From the NCBI RefSeq assembly GCF_002917105.1, contig NZ_PQFZ01000002.1, positions 310,001 through 374,000 of the forward strand: a stretch of DNA of 64,000 nucleotides, in the 5' to 3' direction. The position numbers were made by a program, and so were the translations under genes. The DNA is from Allobosea psychrotolerans (lineage in GTDB: Bacteria > Pseudomonadota > Alphaproteobacteria > Rhizobiales > Beijerinckiaceae). Positions 9,645 to 19,107 of this stretch are shown here, one piece after another. The notes beneath the pieces were generated by a model, which searched no databases, was not told where the DNA came from, and saw only the letters and a list, made by a program, of their open reading frames with translations. How positions within the stretch are numbered: position 1 is the stretch's first letter; each line of letters opens with the position of its first letter.

Positions 9645-11033
9645 CTAGGGGCGCAGCGAAGGCACCTGCTTGGGGCTGTTCAGATCGAAGCTCTTGTTCA
9701 GCAGGGGATCCCGCGGCGTGCCTTCCGAGGCGTCGAAGGCGCGGGCCCGCCCAGTGACGCCAGCCTGAACGTTGGCGCCCGGCTGAGCCACAGGAGCACC
9801 CGCACGGCGGCTCCCCGGCGTCGGGAAGGTCTCGACATCATCCGTATCGGTGTTGGCCCGCTGCGGTCCAGGCGCCTCGGTGCGCGTATCGGGCGCCGGC
9901 GGTGGCTCGACCTTGTCGACGGAGGATTCCGACGGCGGCTTGCCCGGCTCGCGACGCCCGGCCTCGAGCTGGCGCCAGCGCCCGACATTGCGGTTGTGCT
10001 GGTCCAGCGTCTCGGCGAAGGCATGGCCGCCGCTGCCGTCAGCAACGAAATAGAGCTCCTTGGTCCGTGAGTGATTGACCACGGCCTCCATGGCGGCGCG
10101 GCCTGGATTGGCGATAGGCCCCGGCGGTAGACCGTCGATGACATAGGTGTTGTAGGGCGTGGCCTGGGTGATCTCGTTGCGCTGGATCGAGCGGCCGAGC
10201 GTGCCCTTGCCTCCGACGAGGCCGTAAACGATCGTCGGGTCGGACTGGAGCTTCATCTTGCGGTTGAGGCGGTTGATGAAGACGCCAGCCACGCGCGGCC
10301 GTTCATCAGCCCGGCCGGTTTCCTTCTCGACGATGGAGGCCAGGATCACGAGCTCCTGCGGCGTCTTGATCGGCAGATCGGCAGGGCGCTTGGTCCAGAT
10401 CGCGTTGAGGGCGATGCGCTGGTCGCGCGTCATCCGATCGACGATGGCCTGGCGGGTCGAGCCGCGCTGGAACTTGTAGGTATCGGGCAGGATCGAGCCT
10501 TCGCGCGGCACCTGGATCACATCGCCGGTGAGAAGCTCGTTATCCTTCAGCCTGGCGATGATCTGCTCGCTGGTCAGCCCCTCCGGCACCGTGATCGAAT
10601 GCTCGACGGCCTTGCCCTCGGCGATGATGTCGAGAATCTCCTGCTGGCTGGCGCGCGCCTTGAAAAGATATTCGCCGGCCTTGAGCTTGGTCCAGTTGCC
10701 GGTCACCAGCGCCGAGACGCGGAAGGCCCAGGGGTGCTCGATCAAGCCCTCGCGCAGCAGGAGATCGGAGATCTCCGTCAGGCCGCTTTCCTTCGGGATG
10801 ATCAGGACACGGTCGCTGGCGAGCGGGCCTGGTGCCTTGCTCTGGCTGCCGATCACGGCAATGCCGGCGCCGACGACCCCGGCCAGGACCAGCAGCGCCG
10901 TGAACAGGCCGCTCATCATGGCGATGAAAGGGCTGCGACGGCGACGGCGCGCCTTTGGCGGCGGCGCTGGGGGAGCGACCGGCTTGAGTGCCTCGCTGGG
11001 GCTCTTGGGGGCGACGCGGGGCGACTGGTTCAC
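9645..11033 (-). CDS. mltG: Endolytic murein transglycosylase MltG
   Basis: Inner-membrane lytic transglycosylase that cuts nascent glycan strands and so sets their length. From the GTG at 11033 it has 462 residues: a proline- and arginine-rich cytoplasmic N-terminus, one membrane helix (about residues 40-62, MMSGLFTALLVLAGVVGAG), a LysM-like part, and the YceG core. The catalytic glutamate lies in ILASIVEKETGRADERPRVA, with NTYVIDGLPPGPIANPG further on. The roughly 110-residue C-terminal tail is low in complexity. A longer TTG start at 11057 exists; I prefer GTG because the protein then opens with NQSPRVAPKSPSEAL, which looks like a genuine N-terminus. Neither start has a strong ribosome site. 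Confidence 0.9.
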   Translation of the reverse strand: MNQSPRVAPKSPSEALKPVAPPAPPPKARRRRRSPFIAMMSGLFTALLVLAGVVGAGIAVIGSQSKAPGPLASDRVLIIPKESGLTEISDLLLREGLIEHPWAFRVSALVTGNWTKLKAGEYLFKARASQQEILDIIAEGKAVEHSITVPEGLTSEQIIARLKDNELLTGDVIQVPREGSILPDTYKFQRGSTRQAIVDRMTRDQRIALNAIWTKRPADLPIKTPQELVILASIVEKETGRADERPRVAGVFINRLNRKMKLQSDPTIVYGLVGGKGTLGRSIQRNEITQATPYNTYVIDGLPPGPIANPGRAAMEAVVNHSRTKELYFVADGSGGHAFAETLDQHNRNVGRWRQLEAGRREPGKPPSESSVDKVEPPPAPDTRTEAPGPQRANTDTDDVETFPTPGSRRAGAPVAQPGANVQAGVTGRARAFDASEGTPRDPLLNKSFDLNSPKQVPSLRP

Positions 11034-11179
11034 GGTTCGACGCTCGCACTTCTTCAAATCGATACAGGTTTCGTGCCGCCGGCGAGCCGGGTACGACCAG
11101 CAAGCCAGCCTGTCGTGGTTTCGACCGGCAGACTAGCAGAAATTATGGCGAAAGCGCGCTGCCCCCCGAAATCCGGAGT

Positions 11180-12466
11180 TCAGTCGACGTAGCGCCGCAT
11201 AACCAGAGAGGCGTTGGTCCCGCCAAAGCCGAAGGAATTCGACAGCACGGCGTCGATGCGGCGCTTCTTGGCGACATGAGGCACGAGATCGAGATCGGTC
11301 TCGACGGAGGGGTTGTCGAGATTGATCGTCGGCGGCGCGACCTGGTCGCGAATCGCCAGGATCGAGAAGATCGCCTCGATCGCGCCGGCGGCGCCGAGCA
11401 GGTGGCCCGTGGCCGATTTGGTCGATGACATCGCCGGCTTGCGCGAGGCATTGGCCAGAAGCCGCTCGACCGCGCGCAGTTCGATCTCGTCACCGAGCTG
11501 CGTCGAGGTGCCATGCGCGTTGACATAATCGAGATCGGACGCCGTCAGCCCCGCCCGATTCAAGGCCGCGGACATGCAGCGATAAGCGCCGTCGCCGTCT
11601 TCCGAAGGCGAGGTGATGTGATAGGCGTCACCCGACATGCCGTAGCCGGTGATCTCGGCATAGATGCGGGCGCCGCGCGCCAAGGCGTGTTCGAGTTCCT
11701 CCAGCACGACGACGCCGGCGCCCTCGCCCATGACGAAGCCGTCGCGGTCCTTGTCGTAAGGGCGCGAGGCCTTCTCGGGCGTGTCGTTGAAGCCGGTCGA
11801 CAGCGCCCGGCAGGCGCAGAAACCTGCAATGCCGAGCCGGTTGATCGCCGATTCCGTGCCGCCGGCCACCATCACCTCGGCATCGCCGAGCGCGACCATG
11901 CGAGCAGCGTCGCCGATCGCATGAGCGCCGGTGGAGCATGCCGTCACAACCGCGTGGTTGGGGCCCTTGAGATGGTTCTCGATCGAGACATAGCCTGCCG
12001 CCAGATTGCTCAGGCGGCCGGGGATGAAGAAGGGCGAGAGCCGGCGCGGCCCGCGCTCCTTCAGCAGGATGGAAGCTTCATAGATGCCGCCGAGCCCGCC
12101 AATGCCGGAACCGATCGCGACACCGGTCGCGGTCTGATCCTCATAGCTCTCGGGTGCCCAGTTCGCATCGGTCAGCGCCTGCTTGGCCGCAGCCATCGCA
12201 AAGACGATGAAATCATCGACCTTGCGCTGTTCCTTCGGCTCCATCCAATCGTCGGGATTGAAGCTGCTGTCGGTTCCGTCGCCACGCCGGATGTTGCAGG
12301 CGATCCGCGCAGGCAGATCGCTCGCGTCAAAACTCGTGATCGGCCCGGCGCCGCTGGCGCCGGACAGAATGCGAGCCCAAGTCGGCTCGACGCCACATCC
12401 AAGCGGCGTCACCATGCCGAGGCCGGTGACGACGACACGTCGCATCGTAAAACTGCGTGAAACCAT
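11180..12466 (-). CDS. fabF: Beta-ketoacyl-ACP synthase II
   Basis: Condensing enzyme that extends acyl-ACP with malonyl-ACP in fatty acid synthesis. The 428 residues include VVVTGLGMVTPLG at the N-terminus, the active-site cysteine in VVTACSTGAHAIGDA, and the two catalytic histidines in NAHGTSTQLGD and KSATGHLLGAAGAIEA. NSFGFGGTNASLV closes the fold. The start at 12466 is the longest; an ATG at 12445 (MRRVVV) would be seven residues shorter, and neither has a clear ribosome site. It follows acpP by 33 bp. Confidence 0.96.
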   Translation of the reverse strand: MVSRSFTMRRVVVTGLGMVTPLGCGVEPTWARILSGASGAGPITSFDASDLPARIACNIRRGDGTDSSFNPDDWMEPKEQRKVDDFIVFAMAAAKQALTDANWAPESYEDQTATGVAIGSGIGGLGGIYEASILLKERGPRRLSPFFIPGRLSNLAAGYVSIENHLKGPNHAVVTACSTGAHAIGDAARMVALGDAEVMVAGGTESAINRLGIAGFCACRALSTGFNDTPEKASRPYDKDRDGFVMGEGAGVVVLEELEHALARGARIYAEITGYGMSGDAYHITSPSEDGDGAYRCMSAALNRAGLTASDLDYVNAHGTSTQLGDEIELRAVERLLANASRKPAMSSTKSATGHLLGAAGAIEAIFSILAIRDQVAPPTINLDNPSVETDLDLVPHVAKKRRIDAVLSNSFGFGGTNASLVMRRYVD

Positions 12467-12499
12467 GGGACTTTCGGCGGCGAGCGACCTGAAGGCTGC

Positions 12500-12733
12500 T
12501 CAGGCGGTCTTCGACAGGAACTTGACGGCGTCGCCGACGGTCACGATCGTCTCGGCCGCATCGTCAGGGATCTCGACGCCAAACTCTTCCTCGAAGGCCA
12601 TCACCAGCTCGACGGTGTCGAGGCTGTCAGCGCCCAGGTCTTCGATGAAGTTCGCGCCATCCACGACCTTCTCCGGCTCGACGCCGAGATGCTCGACCAC
12701 GATCTTCTTCACGCGCTCGGCGACATCGCTCAT
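12500..12733 (-). CDS. acpP: Acyl carrier protein
   Basis: Carries growing acyl chains on a 4'-phosphopantetheine arm. The 77-residue acidic protein has the attachment serine at position 37 in [11 protein letters not shown] and the usual four-helix pattern ([17 protein letters not shown]). AGGAAGAG stands just before the ATG at 12733; the reading frame runs further upstream without support. A 259-bp AT-richer gap separates it from fabG, so it probably has its own promoter and so could be made in excess over its neighbours. Confidence 0.97.
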   Translation of the reverse strand: MSDVAERVKKIVVEHLGVEPEKVVDGANFIEDLGADSLDTVELVMAFEEEFGVEIPDDAAETIVTVGDAVKFLSKTA

Positions 12734-12992
12734 GGGTCTCTTCCTTAAAGCTTGAAACACACCGCTGGATCGCGACGCGTATAGGGGAATTGCACTTCCC
12801 GTATCCCGCCTCACCAGAATGGTGCCGGCGGGCCGGAACTCTCGAAGCCTGCACAAACGCAACAACCGGGTCCTCGTCAAGTCCCCTCGGCACCTGCGCT
12901 GCAGCGCGACGGCGCTCAGTAACACAGGCTGTGGAGGCTGGCGAGAGTACAAAACCCTCTTTAAAAACTTTTGAAAAGCTTTATCAAGCCAT
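12734..12992 (-). promoter_or_regulatory. acpP upstream region with candidate -10 and palindrome
   Basis: Read on the minus strand, TATACG (12778-12783) lies about 45 bases before the acpP start and could be a -10 box. Immediately upstream is an inverted repeat, GGGAA-N6-TTCCC (12785-12800), that could be an operator. No good -35 box is at the right distance. A TTGACG at 12875-12880 is a second, weaker promoter candidate. Just after the fabG stop is an AT-rich patch with a CTTTTCAAAAG-type hairpin that might end the fabG transcript. Confidence 0.35.
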
Positions 12993-13730
12993 TCAAATCA
13001 TTGTCATTCCGCCGTTGACGTGCAGAGTCTGCCCCGTCACGTAAGCGGCCTCGTTGCTGGCGAGGTAGGCAACCGCGGCAGCAACATCTGCGCCCGAACC
13101 CAGCCGGCCCATCGGCACGTCGGACAAGATGCCCTCGCGCTGCTTTTCATTGAGCGCCTGCGTCATCGGCGACTCGATGAACCCAGGCGCGACGATATTG
13201 ACGGTGATGTTGCGGCTGGCGACCTCGGCCGCGAGCGCCTTCGACATGCCGATCAGCCCGGCCTTGGAGGCCGCATAATTGCCCTGCCCGGGATTGCCGG
13301 TCGTTCCGACGACGGAGCCGATCGAGATGATACGACCATAGCGCCGGCGCATCATCGTCTTCACCGCCGCGCGCGAGAGCCTGAAGGCCGCGGTCAGATT
13401 GACGGCGATGACGCTGTCCCAATCCTCGTCCTTCAGGCGCAGGAACAGGTTGTCGCGCGTGACGCCGGCATTGTTGACGAGGATGTCGAGTCCACCGAGC
13501 TTCTCTTCCGCCGCCGGCACAAGCGCCTCGACCGATTCCTTGTCGGACAGATTGCAGGGCGCGATCACGGCCCGCTCGCCGAGCTCGGCGGCCAGGGCTT
13601 CCAGCGCCTCGACGCGCGTCCCCGAGAGCGCCACGGTCGCGCCCTGGCGATGCAGTTGCCGCGCGATCGCGCCACCCAAGCCGCCGGTCGCGCCGGTGAC
13701 CAGGGCCTTCTTGCCTGTCAAATCAAACAT
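12993..13730 (-). CDS. fabG: 3-oxoacyl-ACP reductase FabG
   Basis: NADPH-dependent reduction of beta-ketoacyl-ACP in fatty acid elongation. The 245-residue SDR has the cofactor loop [18 protein letters not shown] in [14 protein letters not shown], the catalytic serine in [15 protein letters not shown], and the YAASKAG motif. It ends in GGMTMI, a typical FabG C-terminus. GGGAGAG precedes the ATG at 13730, so the longer frame to 13790 is rejected. It lies 31 bp after fabD. Confidence 0.97.
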   Translation of the reverse strand: MFDLTGKKALVTGATGGLGGAIARQLHRQGATVALSGTRVEALEALAAELGERAVIAPCNLSDKESVEALVPAAEEKLGGLDILVNNAGVTRDNLFLRLKDEDWDSVIAVNLTAAFRLSRAAVKTMMRRRYGRIISIGSVVGTTGNPGQGNYAASKAGLIGMSKALAAEVASRNITVNIVAPGFIESPMTQALNEKQREGILSDVPMGRLGSGADVAAAVAYLASNEAAYVTGQTLHVNGGMTMI

Positions 13731-13761
13731 GGTCTCTCCCTGTGTTCGGCGCCCCGCCGTT

Positions 13762-14706
13762 TCACCCGTTCCGGGTTTTGTAATTCGCAATATCGTCGGC
13801 CGTGCCGACGGAGATGGTGGCGGCTCCCGCAGCGATCCGCTTGATCAATCCGGCCAGCACCTTGCCGCTGCCGGCCTCGACGAATTGCGTGACCCCGGCA
13901 TCGGCCATCGCCAGCACGCATTCACGCCAGCGCACCGTGCCGGTGACCTGCGCCACCAATGAGGCGCGAATCGCGGCCGGATCGCTCAGCGGCGCGGCCC
14001 CGACATTCGCCATCACCGGAACGACCGGCGCCTGCATCGAGACGGCCGCCAGCGCGGCGCGCATGGCCTCGGCCGCAGGCTGCATCAAGGCACAATGGAA
14101 GGGCGCGGAAACCGGCAGCAGCATGGCGCGCTTGACGCCGCGTTCGGCGGAAAGCGCGATGGCGCGCTCGATCGCCGCCTTGGCGCCCGACAGCACGACC
14201 TGGCCACCGCCATTGTCATTGGCCGCCTCGCAGACTTCGCCCTGCGCGGCGTCACTGGCTATCGAGCGCGCGAGATCGAGCTCGGCCCCCAAAAGCGCTG
14301 CCATAGCGCCCTGCCCGGCCGGCACGGCCTTTTGCATGGCGTCGCCGCGGATGCGCAGCAGACGCGCCGCATCCTTGATGCTGAAGGTCCCAGCCGCCGC
14401 GAGCGCCGAATACTCGCCGAGCGAGTGGCCGGCGACGAAGGCCGCGTCGCGCTTCAGATCGAGCCCGGCCTCGGCCTCGAGCACGCGAATGACCGCGAGG
14501 CTGACGGCCATCAGCGCCGGCTGCGCATTGGCGGTCAGCGTCAATTCCTCGGCCGGCCCTTCCCACATCAGGACCGAGAGCTTCTGCGAGAGCGCAGCAT
14601 CGACCTCGTCGAACACGGCTTTCGCCTGAGGGAAGGCCTCGGTCAGGCTCTTGCCCATGCCCACGACCTGGGAACCCTGGCCGGGAAAGATGAACGCTGT
14701 GGTCAT
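13762..14706 (-). CDS. fabD: Malonyl-CoA:ACP transacylase
   Basis: Loads malonyl groups onto ACP for fatty acid synthesis. The 314 residues start with AFIFPGQGSQVVGMG and carry the nucleophile Ser95 in GHSLGEYSAL. The partner histidine is in VSAPFHCALM and a conserved glutamine in QFVEAGSGKVL. The ATG at 14706 with GAGG ten bases upstream is preferred over a TTG three codons earlier, which would be too close to that site. It heads the minus-strand operon. Confidence 0.96.
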   Translation of the reverse strand: MTTAFIFPGQGSQVVGMGKSLTEAFPQAKAVFDEVDAALSQKLSVLMWEGPAEELTLTANAQPALMAVSLAVIRVLEAEAGLDLKRDAAFVAGHSLGEYSALAAAGTFSIKDAARLLRIRGDAMQKAVPAGQGAMAALLGAELDLARSIASDAAQGEVCEAANDNGGGQVVLSGAKAAIERAIALSAERGVKRAMLLPVSAPFHCALMQPAAEAMRAALAAVSMQAPVVPVMANVGAAPLSDPAAIRASLVAQVTGTVRWRECVLAMADAGVTQFVEAGSGKVLAGLIKRIAAGAATISVGTADDIANYKTRNG

Positions 14707-15034
14707 TTCAGGCAAACCTCGATCGTCACGCCATAGTGATCAAGACGGCGCTGTCACATTGCTGGCGAGCTCCCGTCAAGCAACTCATGCGACATTTCCG
14801 CTGTCCACACGGGTTCTTTGCACTGATTTTGGTTGCGCGAGGCGTCGTCAGCCTGTAACGACCCGCTTCTGCTTGTTCGGCCGGAGGCTGAACGGATGGC
14901 GTGCTTTCGCCCGCAGGTTCCTAACCAGGACCGTCATCCCGTGTCTCCGCCTTCGATGAAATCCTGTCGGGCCTGTTCCAGGGCTCGGAGGGCTCCGCGC
15001 CGGGCGAAGCAGGGTGAAACAGAAAGGCCACTCA
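14707..15034. promoter_or_regulatory. Divergent control region between fabD and rpsF
   Basis: This 328-bp gap drives fabD leftward and the rpsF operon rightward. On the minus strand TTGACG (14774-14779) is a plausible fabD -35, but the matching -10 is poor. On the plus strand TTGCGC (14833-14838) and TGTAAC (14854-14859) are 15 bases apart, a weak rpsF candidate. No gene or strong hairpin was found. Confidence 0.3.
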
Positions 15035-15499
15035 ATGGCATTGTACGAGCATGTCCTGCTCGCGCGACAAGACGTCAGCGCGCAGCAGGTCGAGGCCCTT
15101 GTCGAGCAGTTCAAGGGCATCATCGAGGCGAATGGCGGCTCGGTTCCGAAGGTGGAGTACTGGGGCGTCAAGTCGCTCGGCTACCGCATCAAGAAGAACC
15201 GCAAGGCGCATTACTCGCTGCTGAACATCAACGCCCCCTCCGCCGCCGTGCTGGAGATGGAGCGCCAGATGCGCATCAACGAAGACGTCCTGCGCTTCCT
15301 GACCGTTCGCGTCGAGGAGCTCGAAGAGGGTCAGTCGGCCATGCTGCAGAAGCGTGACCGCGACGACCGTGGCGATCGGGGCGACCGCTTCGATCGTGGC
15401 GCCGGCGGTGGTGACCGGTTCGACCGCGATCGTGGCCCGCGCCGCGACCGTCCGCGTCGTGACGACGAAGTCACCGAAACCACTGGCGCGGAGGTCTGA
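15035..15499 (+). CDS. rpsF: 30S ribosomal protein S6
   Basis: Binds 16S rRNA together with S18 in the platform of the small subunit. The 154 residues start [19 protein letters not shown], with the typical [22 protein letters not shown] further in. The last 45 or so residues form an arginine/aspartate tail with repeated RDD, RGD and RFD units, longer than in E. coli and common in Rhizobiales. GAAAGG seven bases before the ATG at 15035 supports this start over the frame opening at 15014. rpsR follows after three bases. Confidence 0.95.
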   Translation: MALYEHVLLARQDVSAQQVEALVEQFKGIIEANGGSVPKVEYWGVKSLGYRIKKNRKAHYSLLNINAPSAAVLEMERQMRINEDVLRFLTVRVEELEEGQSAMLQKRDRDDRGDRGDRFDRGAGGGDRFDRDRGPRRDRPRRDDEVTETTGAEV

Positions 15500-15502
15500 G
15501 CC

Positions 15503-15748
15503 ATGTCGACTGCATCAGCCGGCGCTCGCCGCCCCTTCTTCCGCCGCCGCAAGTCCTGCCCCTTCTCGGGCGAGGGCGCTCCGAAGATCGACTACAAGGA
15601 TGTGCGCCTGCTCTCGCGCTATATCTCCGAGCGCGGCAAGATCGTGCCGTCGCGCATCACGGCGGTCTCCGCCAAGAAGCAGCGTGAGCTCGCCCAGGCG
15701 ATCAAGCGCGCCCGCTTCCTTGGCCTGCTGCCCTACGTCATCCGCTGA
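15503..15748 (+). CDS. rpsR: 30S ribosomal protein S18
   Basis: Partner of S6 on the 30S platform. The 81 residues contain [37 protein letters not shown], and [20 protein letters not shown], all family hallmarks. The gene is coupled to rpsF. A strong GC hairpin at 15765-15788 lies shortly after the stop. Confidence 0.97.
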   Translation: MSTASAGARRPFFRRRKSCPFSGEGAPKIDYKDVRLLSRYISERGKIVPSRITAVSAKKQRELAQAIKRARFLGLLPYVIR

Positions 15749-15764
15749 GCGGATTTGAGACTGC

Positions 15765-15790
15765 CCGGCGGCGCCCTGGCGCCGCCGGTT
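15765..15790 (+). terminator. GC-rich hairpin after rpsR, possible attenuator or terminator
   Basis: CCGGCGGCGCC (15765-15775) and GGCGCCGCCGG (15778-15788) are perfect complements separated by two bases, giving a stem of about ten pairs in practice. Only TT follows, so termination would be weak. It may limit read-through from rpsF-rpsR into the downstream DUF2232 gene. Confidence 0.4.
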
Positions 15791-15810
15791 CATCGAAACG
15801 ACAACCCATG

Positions 15811-15900
15811 GTCGCCCAGTGGTGAAACTCCACCGGGTATGTTGAGGCGAAAAGCCTCTCACCCTGTCGGGCCGGAAGGCCAGCGAACAGCGGGACAGCA
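15811..15900 (+). other. Hairpin-rich leader of unknown class before the DUF2232 gene
   Basis: Three local stems follow one another. CCCAGTGG/CCACCGGG (15815-15822 with 15830-15837) closes a TGAAACT loop with one mismatch. GAGGC/GCCTC (15844-15848 with 15854-15858) closes a GAAAA loop. CTGTC/GACAG (15864-15868 with 15894-15898) encloses GGCC-GGAA-GGCC, a GNRA-type tetraloop. The last stem ends two bases before the AGGA ribosome site of the next gene. This looks like a structured RNA leader, but I cannot match it to a known riboswitch. Confidence 0.45.
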
Positions 15901-15910
15901 GGACGAAAGC

Positions 15911-16852
15911 ATGCTTCCGATCGTCGGCATCGGCGCGGGCCTGGTAGCGGCCCTGCTCTTCGCGGTGGTGATCACTGGATCGCCGCTGGCGGCATTGCTG
16001 TATTCCGCCGCCCCCCTTCCGATCTTCATCGCAGCGCTCGGCTGGAACCACCGCGCGGGCCTTGTGGCCATCGCCGCGGGCGCGCTCGCGGTCACTGTTG
16101 CGCTCAGCCTCACCGCAGGTGTCGGCTTTGCCGTCATCATCGCCGTGCCGGCCTGGTGGATCGCCTATCTCGCCTTGCTGGCGCGCGAGGAGGCAGGCGC
16201 TTTCGAGTGGTATCCGCTCGGCCGGCTGCTGCTCTGGATCGCTGGAACGGCCGCACTTGTCACCGTCGGCAGCGCGCTCGTGATGACAACGGATTACGAG
16301 GCGTATCGCTCCGTCATCGCCCGCATCATCGAAAACCTGCTCACCGAGATGGTGCGCGCCAAGCTGATCGCGCTGCCCGCCGATGTCCGGCTGCCGGAAC
16401 TCGCCCAGAGCCTCGCGCCAGCGGTTCCGGTCGGTATAGGCGCGTCCTTCGTCACCACGATCACCGCCAATCTCTGGATCGCCGCCAAGGCGGTTCGTAT
16501 TTCGGGTCGGCTGCCGCGGCCCTGGCCGTTCATCCCCGCCACCACATTGCCGCGCCAGGCGCTGCTGCTGCTTGTGCTCGCCATGGTGACGGCTTCGCTC
16601 GGCGGCTTCGTCGGCGTCGCCGGCGCGGCGATGACCGGGGCCTTGCTTGCCGCCTTCATGTTCAGTGGGCTCGCGCTCCTGCATGACGCCTCACGCGGCA
16701 AGGCCTGGCGCACACCGATGCTCGTCTCGGTCTATGTTGCGCTCATCGTCATGCAGGCCGTCCTGACGCCGCTTTTGGCTCTGGCGGGCCTGCTCGACAC
16801 CCTTCTCGGCCTGCGCAAGCGGGTCGCACTGCCTCCACCACCCAACGCCTAA
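15911..16852 (+). CDS. DUF2232 family integral membrane protein
   Basis: Uncharacterised polytopic membrane protein of the DUF2232 (YybS-like) type, found between rpsR and rplI in many alphaproteobacteria. The 313 residues contain about eight hydrophobic segments, beginning at once with [20 protein letters not shown], and no soluble domain or catalytic motif that I recognise. AGGA seven bases before the ATG at 15911 sets the start; the frame upstream to 15755 runs through the hairpin leader and is not coding. Assignment rests mainly on position and topology; its function is unknown. Confidence 0.75.
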   Translation: MLPIVGIGAGLVAALLFAVVITGSPLAALLYSAAPLPIFIAALGWNHRAGLVAIAAGALAVTVALSLTAGVGFAVIIAVPAWWIAYLALLAREEAGAFEWYPLGRLLLWIAGTAALVTVGSALVMTTDYEAYRSVIARIIENLLTEMVRAKLIALPADVRLPELAQSLAPAVPVGIGASFVTTITANLWIAAKAVRISGRLPRPWPFIPATTLPRQALLLLVLAMVTASLGGFVGVAGAAMTGALLAAFMFSGLALLHDASRGKAWRTPMLVSVYVALIVMQAVLTPLLALAGLLDTLLGLRKRVALPPPPNA

Positions 16853-16887
16853 GCCCATCAACCAAACTCAAAACGGAGATTAAGACC

Positions 16888-17451
16888 ATGGAAGTGATCC
16901 TGCTCGAACGCGTCGCCAAGCTCGGCCAGATGGGCGAAGTCGTGCGCGTGCGCGATGGCTTCGGCCGCAACTACCTGCTCGCCCGCGGCAAGGCGCTGCG
17001 CGCCACCGAAGACAACCGCAAGCGCTTCGAGACCCAGCGCATCGAACTCGAGACCCGCAATCTCGAGCTGAAGTCGGAAGCCGAGACCGTCGCCGAGACG
17101 CTGAACGGCCACTCGGTCGTGATCCTGCGCCAGTCGGGCGAGTCCGGCGTGCTCTACGGCTCGGTCTCGACCCGCGACATCGCCGAGTCCCTGACCGCCG
17201 ACGGCTTCCACGTCGCCCGCAGCCAGGTGACGCTGAACGCCCCGATCAAGACGCTGGGCCTGCACACCGTCCCGGTCGTGCTGCATCCGGAAGTCTCGGT
17301 GACGGTCACGATCAACGTCGCCCGTTCGGCGGAAGAGGCCGAGCGCCAGGTGCGCGGCGAGAACGTCACGGCCCGCGAGGAATTCGACCTCGACGATCTC
17401 GGCCTCGAGGTCGGCGCGGCCCTGGCGGAAGCCGGCGAGGACGATCGCTGA
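16888..17451 (+). CDS. rplI: 50S ribosomal protein L9
   Basis: Binds 23S rRNA near the L1 stalk. The 187 residues open with [19 protein letters not shown] and [18 protein letters not shown], the signature of the N-terminal globule. A long connecting helix and the C-terminal domain ([18 protein letters not shown]) follow. An acidic C-terminal extension of about 40 residues goes beyond the E. coli length. GGAG precedes the start, and an excellent terminator follows the stop. Confidence 0.97.
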   Translation: MEVILLERVAKLGQMGEVVRVRDGFGRNYLLARGKALRATEDNRKRFETQRIELETRNLELKSEAETVAETLNGHSVVILRQSGESGVLYGSVSTRDIAESLTADGFHVARSQVTLNAPIKTLGLHTVPVVLHPEVSVTVTINVARSAEEAERQVRGENVTAREEFDLDDLGLEVGAALAEAGEDDR

Positions 17452-17475
17452 GCTTTCTCGATTTCGCATCGAGTC

Positions 17476-17510
17476 AAGGGCGCCATGGCAACATGGCGCC
17501 CTTTTCGTTT
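17476..17510 (+). terminator. Rho-independent terminator after rplI
   Basis: AAGGGCGCCATG (17476-17487) and CATGGCGCCCTT (17492-17503) form a perfect 12-bp stem around a GCAA loop. TTCGTTT follows. It cleanly closes the rpsF-rpsR-DUF2232-rplI unit. Confidence 0.9.
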
Positions 17511-17619
17511 GGTGGGCTGTGGAGTGCCGTGGATTGCGGATTCGGTGCTGGCGCAAACCGTCAGGGTGCTAGACTAAGCTACGTTCCGACTCATCCCTGA
17601 CAGAACCTGTCCGCAGACC

Positions 17620-19107
17620 ATGGCCACCGCCACCGCCCTCGTCGCCCGCCTCGAAAACCGCGAGGCCGAGTACCGCGTCCAGCCTCACAACATCGAGGCG
17701 GAGCAGGCGCTGCTGGGCGCGATCCTGGTCAATAACGACGCCTTCTATCGCGTCTCCGACTTCCTGCTGCCGGACCATTTCTTCGAGGCTATCCACCAGC
17801 GCGTCTTCGAGTTGATGTCGAGCCTTGTCCGCGCCGGCAAGATCGCCACGCCGATCACGCTCAAGACCTTCGTCGGCGAGATGGATCTCGGCGGCATCAC
17901 CGCCTCGCAATATCTCGCCCGCCTCGCGGCCGAAGCGACGACGGTCATCAACGCACAGGACTACGGCCGCACGGTCTACGACCTCGCCATCCGCCGCCAG
18001 CTCATCGGCGTCGGTGAGGAGCTGGTCAATGTCGCCTATGACGCGCCAGTCGACATGGCGCCGCGGGAGCAGATCGAGGACGCCGAGCGCAAGCTCTACG
18101 AGCTCGCCGAAAAGGGCCGCTATGAGGGCGGCTTCCAGAAATTCGACAATGCGCTGCGCACCGCGATCGACATGGCGGCCAACGCCTATGCGCGCGCCGG
18201 CGGTCTCTCGGGCATCTCTTCGGGCCTGCGCGATCTCGACCAGCGCATGGGCGGCCTGCAGCCCTCCGACCTGATCGTCCTCGCCGGCCGCCCCGCCATG
18301 GGCAAGACGTCGCTTGCAACGAACATCGCCTTCAACATGGCGAAGGCCTGGCGCGGCGAGCGGCAGCCGGACGGTACGCTCAAGACCGTCGATGGCGCCA
18401 TCGTCGCCTTCTTCTCGCTCGAAATGTCGGCCGATCAGCTGGCGACCCGCATCGTCGCCGAACAGTCTGGCATCTCCTCCTACAAGATCAGGCAGGGCCG
18501 CATCACCGAGGCCGACTTTGCGAGGCTGACCGATGTCGCGGCGCAGATCGAGAAGCTGCCGCTCTATATCGACCAGACCGGCGGCATCTCGATCGCCCAG
18601 CTCGTTGCCCGCGCCCGCCGATTGAAGCGTCAGAAGGGGCTCGACGCCCTCTTCATCGACTATCTGCAGCTCCTCTCCGGCTCGTCCAAGAACAGCCAGA
18701 ATCGTGTGCAGGAATTGACCGAGATCACCACCAGCCTGAAGGCGCTGGCCAAGGAGCTTTCCGTTCCGATCATCGCGCTTTCGCAGCTCTCGCGCCAGGT
18801 CGAAAGCCGCGACGACAAGCGTCCGCAGCTCTCGGATCTGCGTGAATCCGGCTCGATCGAGCAGGACGCCGACGTCGTGATGTTCGTCTATCGCGACGAA
18901 TACTACCTCAAGGGCAAGGAGCCGCGCCCCGGCACCGAAGAGCACAACAAGTGGCAAATCGAGATGGAAGCCGCCCATGGCGTGGCGGAGCTCATCATCG
19001 GCAAGCAGCGCCATGGCCCGACCGGTAGCATCGCCCTCCAGTTCGACGCGGAGGTGACGCGCTTCTCCGACCGCGCGGACGACCTCCGGCTTCCGGATCG
19101 CGAATGA
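17620..19107 (+). CDS. dnaB: Replicative DNA helicase DnaB
   Basis: Hexameric 5'-3' helicase of the replication fork. The 495 residues have the N-terminal DnaB domain (PHNIEAEQALLGAILVNN), a linker, and a RecA-like C-terminal ATPase. The Walker A loop is GRPAMGKTSLATNIA at about residues 224-238; FSLEMSADQL, FIDYLQLLSG and ALSQLSRQVE follow. No intein interrupts it. It has its own start after the rplI terminator. Its last codons fall in a 17-bp tandem duplication that also contains the alr start. Confidence 0.97.
   Translation: MATATALVARLENREAEYRVQPHNIEAEQALLGAILVNNDAFYRVSDFLLPDHFFEAIHQRVFELMSSLVRAGKIATPITLKTFVGEMDLGGITASQYLARLAAEATTVINAQDYGRTVYDLAIRRQLIGVGEELVNVAYDAPVDMAPREQIEDAERKLYELAEKGRYEGGFQKFDNALRTAIDMAANAYARAGGLSGISSGLRDLDQRMGGLQPSDLIVLAGRPAMGKTSLATNIAFNMAKAWRGERQPDGTLKTVDGAIVAFFSLEMSADQLATRIVAEQSGISSYKIRQGRITEADFARLTDVAAQIEKLPLYIDQTGGISIAQLVARARRLKRQKGLDALFIDYLQLLSGSSKNSQNRVQELTEITTSLKALAKELSVPIIALSQLSRQVESRDDKRPQLSDLRESGSIEQDADVVMFVYRDEYYLKGKEPRPGTEEHNKWQIEMEAAHGVAELIIGKQRHGPTGSIALQFDAEVTRFSDRADDLRLPDRE

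Noticed and set aside
15781..15910. Cobalamin riboswitch before the DUF2232 gene
   Set aside because: GGTGAAACTCC looks like part of that motif, but the required B12 box and its partner helices are not found. I kept the region only as an unassigned hairpin cluster.
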